35,999 nucleotides of DNA, taken from positions 1 to 35,999 of the forward strand of contig JAHRWD010000075.1 of the NCBI GenBank assembly GCA_019090315.1. Direction: 5' to 3'. Below the pieces are notes generated by a model. It had not been told where the DNA came from and made no database searches. It saw only the letters and a list, made by a program, of their open reading frames with translations. The position numbers and the translations under genes are program-made. The stretch's first letter is position 1. The number at the start of each line of letters is the position of its first letter. This document shows, piece after piece, positions 24,026 to 32,100 of the stretch. The DNA is from Pseudomonadales bacterium (lineage in GTDB: Bacteria > Pseudomonadota > Gammaproteobacteria > Pseudomonadales > JAHRWD01).

Positions 24026-25171
24026 ATGAGTGATGTATATGTAGTAGGAACCGACATGATTAAATTCGGTCGTTTTCCTGATCGAACCGTTCCCAAAATG
24101 GGTGGTGAAGCGGCATTGCTGGCGCTGGCGGATGCGGGTTTATCGATTAAGGATATGCAGGCTTTTTACTGTGGGAACCTGATGCAATCGGGTAATACCA
24201 TCGGGCAAAAAATTCTGGCTGAAATTGGTCAGACCGGGATCCCTGTTGTGAACTGTGCCAATGCCTGTGCAACCGGTGCGACTGCTTTCCGTGAGGGCTG
24301 GACTGCGATTAAAGCAGGCCTATATGACACGGTATTGTGTGTCGGTGTAGAGCAGATGGGTCGTGGCCTGTTGGGCAGTGGTGATGTAGCTGAAGGTATC
24401 CCTACTGAAGGTATTCTCGGTTCAAACACCATGCCGACCATGTTCTCTGAACTGGGCATGGAGCACCATCGTAAATACGGTACTACTTTTGAGCAGTTCG
24501 CCAAGGTATCGGTAAAAAACCACCACCATTCGGTTGCCAATCCCAAGTCGATGTATCAGATCGAGACACCTCTCGATGTGGTGATGAATGCGGAAATGAT
24601 CTCCTATCCAAACACCAAACTGATGTGTTCGGTTAATGTTGATGGTGCTGCTGCGGCGATCATCATGTCGGAGAAAAAAGTTAAAGAGCTTGGCCTGATG
24701 GGCCGTGCGGTACGGGTTAAAGCGTCAGCGATGACCAGTGATCCATATACGGCGCACAACCTGACACTGCCTGATTTCAATACCTGTACTCGCATGTGTG
24801 TCGAGCAAGCCTATGAAATGGCAGGCGTAGGCCCAGAAGATGTAAATCTGGTTGAGTTACACGATTGCTTCGCAACCGCAGAGATTATGCACTATGAAAA
24901 CCTTGGTCTGTGTGACGAAGGCATGGGTGGCCAGTTGATCGATTCCGGTGCAACTCAACACGGCGGCAAAGTGCCTGTGAATGTATCTGGTGGATTGCTC
25001 TCTAAAGGGCATCCATTGGGTGCAACTGGTATTGCGGGCATTTACGAAATCACTACCCACTTACGTGGTGAAGCCGGTGCACGCCAGGTTGAAGGTGCGA
25101 AAATTGGTATGACTCATGTTGTAGGCCTGGGTAATGCCTGTGCGATTCACATTCTTGAAAAAGTAAGTTGA
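24026..25171 (+). CDS. Thiolase / SCP-x-type lipid-transfer protein (acetyl-CoA acetyltransferase family)
   Basis: The 381-residue thiolase-superfamily enzyme should cleave or form carbon-carbon bonds on acyl-CoA. The nucleophilic Cys lies in VNCANACATGATAFREGW (about residues 74-91). ELHDCFATAEIMHYENLG and SGGLLSKGHPLGATG (catalytic His) follow, and then GLGNACAIHIL with the second Cys. AAGGAG precedes the ATG with good spacing. With its DUF35 partner it resembles the SCP-x thiolase pairs used in side-chain or branched acyl-CoA breakdown, but the substrate cannot be inferred from context. The pair ends in a strong terminator. Confidence 0.92.
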   Translation: MSDVYVVGTDMIKFGRFPDRTVPKMGGEAALLALADAGLSIKDMQAFYCGNLMQSGNTIGQKILAEIGQTGIPVVNCANACATGATAFREGWTAIKAGLYDTVLCVGVEQMGRGLLGSGDVAEGIPTEGILGSNTMPTMFSELGMEHHRKYGTTFEQFAKVSVKNHHHSVANPKSMYQIETPLDVVMNAEMISYPNTKLMCSVNVDGAAAAIIMSEKKVKELGLMGRAVRVKASAMTSDPYTAHNLTLPDFNTCTRMCVEQAYEMAGVGPEDVNLVELHDCFATAEIMHYENLGLCDEGMGGQLIDSGATQHGGKVPVNVSGGLLSKGHPLGATGIAGIYEITTHLRGEAGARQVEGAKIGMTHVVGLGNACAIHILEKVS

Positions 25172-25228
25172 GTGAATTGCTGATGTGATGATCTGTTGGA
25201 ACGCTTGACAGGTTCACGTTTGATAGAC

Positions 25229-25262
25229 AAAAAAGCCCCGACCATTGGTTGGGGCTTTTTTT
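25229..25262 (+). terminator. Strong Rho-independent terminator after the thiolase gene
   Basis: AGCCCCGACC pairs with GGTTGGGGCT (one G-T wobble) around a 3-base loop, with an A tract before and a run of seven T after. It could act in both directions. Confidence 0.95.
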
Positions 25263-25366
25263 GTGATGGGCTGTTAGGTAGTAACTTTTAATTTCTAGCG
25301 ATATGATTTGTCAAACTGTGATGTGTCACTACAGGTTATTCTGAAAACTTGGAAAGGTCATTTGAA

Positions 25367-26524
25367 ATGAACCGTATTAAGTACTTATTGAAAATTTATC
25401 TGATAGCTGCGGGTATATCGATTCATATTCTGGCTTTGGGCACGCTGTTAGTGATGCCGGACCGGGTGCGTGATGTCTATTATCGCGTATACGCGATACT
25501 GGAGGAAAAAATCCCCCTGTTGAAAACCGGACCGGCGGCGGTTCAATCGGGACTTTCTATCGAAGAGGAGATCAGCCTCAATTTTGATCCGTGGAAGCCT
25601 CTGGCTACAAGAGAGGGAAAAAAGACTGGAATATGGATAAATGACAGCCCGGTAAAATCATTAAAAGCGGCGAGTAAGGCTGTTCGAAATGGTGATGTAC
25701 TTACCATCGGCGAAGGTGTCTATCATGAACCTTTGGTGATTCGCGCAAATGACGTGAAGGTTGTCGGAGTCGGACATGTGGTGATAGAAAATACCGCCGC
25801 GGAAGGTAAAGGGGCGATTATCACCAAAGGAAATAATACTCAGATAAAGAATATTGAATGTCGAAACGTTAAAGTACGGGATCGAAATGGTGCTTGTGTA
25901 CGGCATGAAGGAAGCGGGTTAACACTTACCCATGTGTATTTTCACCACAGCCAACAGGGATTATTGGCGGGTGGGAAATCTGGTCACGTACTAATTGAAG
26001 ACAGTCGATTTGAACGATTGGGTCTTGCCGGACGTGCCCATGGAATTTACGTTAACGGCGGTGTGCTGACATTGAGAAATAGCATGGTACTTGCCTCAAA
26101 GGACCAGGGGCATGAAGTGAAAAGCCGCGCCGCAGTTACTACCATCGAAAACAGTGTTATTGCTTCTCTTTCTTCTGGTGATAGCCGTCTGATTGATGTG
26201 CCGAGTGGTGGGGTGCTGACGATAAAAAATTCAGTGTTGCAGAAAGGGGTAAGCTCGACAAACCAGGATTTGATTGGTTACGGGCTTGAAAAAAGGGGGT
26301 ACTCAGAAAATAGAGTTCTGTTGGCCGATAACCTCATTCTTATGGAGCGCACAAGAGGCAATATGCTTTTTCACAAGCATGGAAGCTTGCCCGACGCAGT
26401 AGCCAGAAATAACGTTATCATCGCCAGAGAGGAGCCTCAGATAACTGGGGTTAATGTTCTATTTGAAGATCGAAGCGAAGCGGGGCTGGCTGATTATCCT
26501 ATGCTACCAAAATTTGAAAAATAG
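25367..26524 (+). CDS. Membrane-anchored right-handed parallel beta-helix protein
   Basis: The 385-residue protein has an N-terminal membrane helix (LKIYLIAAGISIHILALGTL, about residues 7-26) that probably anchors it to the inner membrane facing the periplasm. From about residue 85 on it shows parallel beta-helix (PbH1, pectate-lyase-like) repeats, each a short strand with stacked Asn and Val/Ile: KSLKAASKAVRNGDVLTIGE, IENTAAEGKGAIITKGNNTQ, LTHVYFHHSQQGLLAGGKSG, LTLRNSMVLASKDQGHEV. ATG 25367 is preferred over TTG 25349 because GGAAAGG lies 9 bases upstream. No catalytic residues can be assigned. It may bind or modify polysaccharide. It is convergent with priA and has its own upstream region. 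Confidence 0.85.
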   Translation: MNRIKYLLKIYLIAAGISIHILALGTLLVMPDRVRDVYYRVYAILEEKIPLLKTGPAAVQSGLSIEEEISLNFDPWKPLATREGKKTGIWINDSPVKSLKAASKAVRNGDVLTIGEGVYHEPLVIRANDVKVVGVGHVVIENTAAEGKGAIITKGNNTQIKNIECRNVKVRDRNGACVRHEGSGLTLTHVYFHHSQQGLLAGGKSGHVLIEDSRFERLGLAGRAHGIYVNGGVLTLRNSMVLASKDQGHEVKSRAAVTTIENSVIASLSSGDSRLIDVPSGGVLTIKNSVLQKGVSSTNQDLIGYGLEKRGYSENRVLLADNLILMERTRGNMLFHKHGSLPDAVARNNVIIAREEPQITGVNVLFEDRSEAGLADYPMLPKFEK

Positions 26525-26569
26525 ACCTGAGCGCGGGAGCTAACAGATCACTCAACGTGGGTGTGAGGG

Positions 26570-28783
26570 CTAAAACAGCTCGACCGGATCAACATCCAGC
26601 TGCCAACGAACATTTCTATCGATCTTGTGGCTTTCGAAAAACTGAAGGCATTGATTGAGCGTCGTGTGGAGTGTTTGGCGGCTATCTGATCGCAGCAGTA
26701 ACTGAAACCGATATCTACCTGCTCTTCGTTCCATCGCAGAGGGAATAGGGCCAAGCACCTCTGTGGCCGGATCGGTAGGCAGGACATCGCTAAGTGTTTG
26801 CAGAAGTTCTTCTGCTTTCTCACGGAATGTTGACTGGGCATGTATCAATGCAATATAGCCATTAGGCGGAAAGCCTGTCAGTCGCCGCTCTTTTAACAAC
26901 TCCCGGGCAAAGCTGGGATACCCCTCCTGAAACAACAGATGCAGCAACGGATGATTGGGTTCATGTGTCTGGATTGCTACTTCACCCTGTTTTTTTTCAC
27001 GCCCTGCACGTCCCGCTACCTGGGTAAGCAGCTGTCCCATTTTCTCCATACCGCGAAAATCAGAGCTATACAGCGCGCTGTCTGCATCAAGAATCGCGGC
27101 CAGGGTTACATGGGGGAAGTGATGGCCCTTGGCCAACATCTGGGTGCCAATCAAAATACAGGGTTCGCCGGTTTGTATTTCAGCAAGCATTTTTTCAAAG
27201 GTGTTTTTTCGGCGCGTACTGTCCCTGTCCACTCGCATTACCGGGGTGTCGGGGAACAGTTCCTGTAGCACCTGCTCGGCGCGCTCGGTACCCAGTCCGA
27301 CCGGGTTTAGTTCTTTTGTTTTACATTCTGGGCACTGTTTTTCGACAGATCGTTTGTGATCGCAGTGGTGGCAGTGCAGATAATAGGGTGAATGATGAAG
27401 TGTCATCCGCGTATCACAGTTGCGGCATTCGGATATCCATCCGCACTCATGACACATTAATACCGGTGCAAAACCACGGCGATTCAGGAAAATCAGTACC
27501 TGGTTATTTTGTTCGATATGTTGGCGAATCAGCTGAACCAGTGGCTGGCTCATGCCCCCGTCAAGCGGTCTGCCACGCAGATCAACTACCCGGAAAACAG
27601 GTTTCGATGCTTCTCCCGCGCGTTGGGTTAATTCCAGTTTTGTATAACGGTTTTGATCTGCGTTGTAGAGGCTTTCAAGGCAAGGTGTGGCGGAGCCTAA
27701 TATGACCGGTATCTTTTGTTGGTGGGCGCGGGTGATAGCCAGATCACGGGCGGAGTAGCGGAAGCCCTCCTGCTGTTTGAGTGAGGCATCGTGTTCTTCG
27801 TCAATAATAATCAAACCAAGATTCGCAAAGGGTGTAAATATTGCCGATCGGGTTCCGATGACGATTTTTGCATGACCACTGAGAGCCTGCTGCCAGCCCC
27901 GCAAGCGTTGTTTTTCCGTGCGTCCGGAATGAAGAACCGTTTGTGGGCAATTAAAGCGATTCTGAAATCGACTCATGGTTTGCGGCGTGAGGCCAATCTC
28001 TGGAATCAGCACCAACACCTGCTGGCCATTTTGCAGCACCTTTTCCATCGCCTGCAAATATACCTCTGTTTTGCCGCTTCCGGTTACGCCCTCTAATAGA
28101 TAACATCGATACTGATCAAGTTGTTGTGTGATGGTATCAAGCGCAACCTGCTGCTCGGAATTAAGGGCCAGGTTTGATTCCGCCAGTAACGCTGTATCGA
28201 GATCTTCAGATTCAAATTTTTCATCAACCTGTAGTTTTTCAGCAAGCCCTTTTTTAATCAGGGATTGCAGCGGGCTTCCCGCCAGCGATAGCTGTTGTAT
28301 TGCGCTTAAATTGCAGCGTTGGTTTTGCTGCAAATACTCCAGCAACTGCTGCTGTTTTGGTGATCGGGTAATGGTTCCGGGGTCGGTTTGTTCGCCCTCT
28401 GTTGTGAGTGCTATACGGGTGATCTGCGGGATAGGCACTGGTTTTTCACTACGCAATAACGCGGGTATGGCGGCGGAAAAGACTTCGCCAATCGGATAGT
28501 GGTAATAACTGGCCGCCCACGTGCAGAGCCGCATAAGTGATTCAGGAATGGATAACTCAGGGTCCAGCAGTTGCAGCACAGATTTGATCTTGCTGAGTTC
28601 AAGATCGCTTTGCTCATTGATCTCTACAATGACGCCAACCAGTTTGCGATTCCCAAACGAGACCCACACCCGTTGCCCTGGATTGCAATCCAGCTCTTCG
28701 GAGTTTTCATCAAGGCGATAATCAAACAGTCTGCTGAGGGGAACTGGCACCGCAACACTGAGTATCTTTACTGGCTTATTCAT
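26570..28783 (-). CDS. priA: Primosomal protein N' (PriA helicase)
   Basis: PriA is the 3'-to-5' helicase that reloads DnaB to restart stalled replication forks. The 737-residue length is normal. An N-terminal DNA-binding domain (VAVPVPLSRLFDYRLD) is followed by a Walker A motif GVTGSGKTEVY (about 232-242) and the DEEHD motif (328-332). A zinc-binding Cys cluster (CHECGWISECRNCDTRM and CHHCDHKRSVEKQCPECK, about 435-490) comes next. Then helicase motifs LIGTQMLAKGHHFPHV and TQVAGRAGRE, and a complete C-terminal domain, follow. It is a housekeeping gene without relation to its neighbours, convergent with the beta-helix gene and divergent from the Rhs gene. Confidence 0.97.
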   Translation of the reverse strand: MNKPVKILSVAVPVPLSRLFDYRLDENSEELDCNPGQRVWVSFGNRKLVGVIVEINEQSDLELSKIKSVLQLLDPELSIPESLMRLCTWAASYYHYPIGEVFSAAIPALLRSEKPVPIPQITRIALTTEGEQTDPGTITRSPKQQQLLEYLQQNQRCNLSAIQQLSLAGSPLQSLIKKGLAEKLQVDEKFESEDLDTALLAESNLALNSEQQVALDTITQQLDQYRCYLLEGVTGSGKTEVYLQAMEKVLQNGQQVLVLIPEIGLTPQTMSRFQNRFNCPQTVLHSGRTEKQRLRGWQQALSGHAKIVIGTRSAIFTPFANLGLIIIDEEHDASLKQQEGFRYSARDLAITRAHQQKIPVILGSATPCLESLYNADQNRYTKLELTQRAGEASKPVFRVVDLRGRPLDGGMSQPLVQLIRQHIEQNNQVLIFLNRRGFAPVLMCHECGWISECRNCDTRMTLHHSPYYLHCHHCDHKRSVEKQCPECKTKELNPVGLGTERAEQVLQELFPDTPVMRVDRDSTRRKNTFEKMLAEIQTGEPCILIGTQMLAKGHHFPHVTLAAILDADSALYSSDFRGMEKMGQLLTQVAGRAGREKKQGEVAIQTHEPNHPLLHLLFQEGYPSFARELLKERRLTGFPPNGYIALIHAQSTFREKAEELLQTLSDVLPTDPATEVLGPIPSAMERRAGRYRFQLLLRSDSRQTLHTTLNQCLQFFESHKIDRNVRWQLDVDPVELF

Positions 28784-29131
28784 CGATGGGTTGGTTTGAG
28801 CTGATTGGCGGCGTATATTACCGCTTTTCTACTGCTATTGTTGTGTTGGGAGCTTCTCCGATTTCAAAATGTTAACGACTAACACAGTGAGGTTCCCCCA
28901 AGAAAACGGACTATTTAGCTACGGGAATGCTGTAATACACCGCCCTCTAGTTATGAATGATACGTAAAACAGAGCGTGGATTCCGTCACGGTTTGACGCG
29001 TTTAGCTTGGCGGTTAGCTTTTGTTTTTGTTACCGTAGATCGACTAGTTGTTCTAGTAAGAGCAGCTGAAGGCCACATGTGAGTGGTGTTTTTCACAGGG
29101 AACTTAGAGAAGTATTTAAGGGATTAAGCGT
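28784..29131. other. Intergenic region between priA and the Rhs gene
   Basis: About 350 bases with no convincing gene. It must hold the divergent promoters of priA and the Rhs gene. An AGGGAT-type ribosome-binding site lies just before 29132. I see no clear hairpin, operator or mobile-element end in it. Confidence 0.5.
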
Positions 29132-32100
29132 ATGAATTACGTAGTTAAAAAACGAGAGAAATTACTTCCGCTGTATTTTTTCCTCTTGTTTTCGGTGTTT
29201 TCGGGCTCAGCGATTGCTGATGTTCCGACGTTTTCTACAGTTCACCAGGCAAGAAACTATTGTGCACCTTTGCCGGGAAGTTGGTGTAACTGTAATAATG
29301 GGAAATGTTGGCGGAGTTCGACAACCACTATTGTTCGTTACTTGGGCGGCTCATGCCCTGACCTGATTGCACCTAACGGGCAATGTTATTCGAACCTTGA
29401 GGGCTGTCCAGAAGGCACTGTCCAAAACGGCGCTCAATGTGTAATACCATCGGAATCTTGCTCTGATGGCTCCACACCGATTGATGGCGTTTGTCCCAGC
29501 GAACTGCATCTAGCCACTGAAAAACAACTTGGAAAACCATCATGTACATCGGGGTTTGGGAACCCCTGTGATGCAGTCACCGGTAACAAGTACCAGCATG
29601 AAATAGACTACAGTGGCGGCACATTAACCTGGAGCCGTCATTACAACAGTAACGCTGCGGATCTCAATAGTGCCCTTGGGTTTGGTTGGAGTTTCGATCG
29701 TAATCATCAGCTTGATATCCTCGGTGCCGATACGTTAGCGATGCACCGCGGTTCCGGAAAGGTACTGCGTTTTGGTCGCGCTGATGGGATTTGGGTTAGC
29801 GACGCTGATGTTGATCCACTGCTAATCGCGAATACCAGTGGTTTTCTGGTCACGCATCCAGGCGGCGAGCAGGAGCAATACGACACGGCGGGTCTACTTG
29901 CATGGCAACAAACCTCTGCAGGGCTACGCACTCAATATAGCTATAACGGTGATGGAGATTTGGCAAATATCACCGGCCCCTACGGCCATACATTGGCATT
30001 AGCATACGATACCAATCAGCGTGTTATCACGGTAACCGATAGCGCTGGAGCTCAGATCACCTACGGCTATAGCGGTATAGGCAACCTCGTAAGCGTTACC
30101 TATGCCGACGGCAGTGTGCGTAACTATCATTACGAAGATGCGACTCATATACATGCACTAACGGGCATCACTGATGCTAACGGTGATCGCTACGCCACCT
30201 ATAGTTTTAATAGCGATGGCAAGGCCGTGTTGACTAAACACGCGATCACCACCAACAGTGTTGGACAAGAGCAATTCACCCTTAGCTACGATAGCGATAC
30301 CCAGACCACTGTCACCAATGCAGTCAGTGATGCAGAGCAGGTTACTTTCAGTAAAAACCTTGGCATACGTAACCTCACAAGCCGTGAGTTCATCGCTGAC
30401 GGTAAAGGCATTACCCAAACCTTCGACAGCAACAATAACAAACTTAGTAGGATCGATGCGGAAGGCCACACAACGCTCTATACCTACAACGCCTTTAATC
30501 AGCGTATCAGCATGACCGAAGCTGCGGGTACCTCCGAAGCTCGAACCACCACCTATACGTACTTGACCGATGACCTGGATTTGCCGACTTCTGTCACCCG
30601 CGATGGTGTGACGGGCTCACAAACTCATGTCACCACCACCCTGTACGATGCAGTACTCAACCCTACTAGTATTACTCAGAGCGGATTCAATCTGGAGGGT
30701 AGCCCTGTATCCCGCCAAACCCAATTTGGTTACGACGGCGATGGCCGTTTGATCAGCATCGATGGTCCGCGTACCGCCCTAACCGATGTGACTAACTTCG
30801 CCTACTACGACTGCACCACTGGAAGTCAATGCGGGCAGTTAGCAACTAGCACCAATGCGCTGGGTCAAATCACTAGTTATACCAGCTACAACGCCCATGG
30901 TCAGCTCACTAGCATGACCGATGTAAACGGTATCGTTACTGATCTGGTTTACGATGCCCGCCAGCGCCTGGTGACGCAAACGATCGATGATAGCCGTGCC
31001 ACTCAGTACAGTTACGACAGTGTTGGTCAGCTGACGCAATTGATATTGCCCGATGGTTCAAGCTTCATCTACGCGTATGATGCGGCCCATGATTTAACTC
31101 GCGTTACCGACAGTTCAGGTGATTTCATATCGTATAGTTTCGATGCAAAGGGAAATCGGACTGGTGAGACTACTAAAAATAGTGATGGTGTTATTTCGCG
31201 GAACTTGCAGCACGGCTACGACCTACGCGATCATGTTATTCAAGTGAATGACCACGGTACCAGTGTAAGTTTGGTGAACGACGCACTTGGAAGCGCAACG
31301 AGCACAACCGATGCCAGAGAGCAGAGTTATCACTACCTGTTTGATGCACTCAACCGTCTGGTAACAGAAACTGACCCCGACACCTTTCAGGTGGGCTACA
31401 GCTACGATAGCCAAGACCGCATTAAAACGGTCACAGACCAACGGGGCCTGATCACAACCTACACATACGATGATCTCGGCAATCTACGCTCTCGCAACAG
31501 CCCTGACACCGGGCTGACTAGCTACGATAGCTACGATGCCGCAGGCAATTTGCTGCAACAAACAGACGCTCTTGGCGTTACAACAAACTACCACTACGAT
31601 GCGTTGAATCGCCTCACACATATTGAGTATGCCGATAGCCAGCAGGATATTATTTACCACTACGACGGTGGTAATTACCAAGCTGAAGATCAACCGCCTG
31701 CGGTTCACGCACCCATTGGGCGGCTTACTGGTATGGTTGACCCTTCCGGAAGTACCGCTTGGTTCTACAATGCCCATGGCGATCAGATCCAGGTCAGTCG
31801 AGCGGTAGCACCCGGTAGCCGATTGATCACCCGCCATAGTTATCAGGCACAAACCAATCTATTGGTCAGTACCACATATCCTGCCGGTCGAACCTATAGC
31901 TATCAGTATGATAACCAGGGCCGTATCAGCCAGATCGACACAACCGTTAACGGCCAGCCACAAACATTGATGAGCGATATTCAGTACCAACCGTTCGCCG
32001 CATCGAATCACTACCAGTTTGGGAACGGCCTGCTGCTTGATCGTGGCTTTGATCTTAATGGAAGACTGTCCAGTCAGACCGTGAGTGATAGCCAGGCTAT

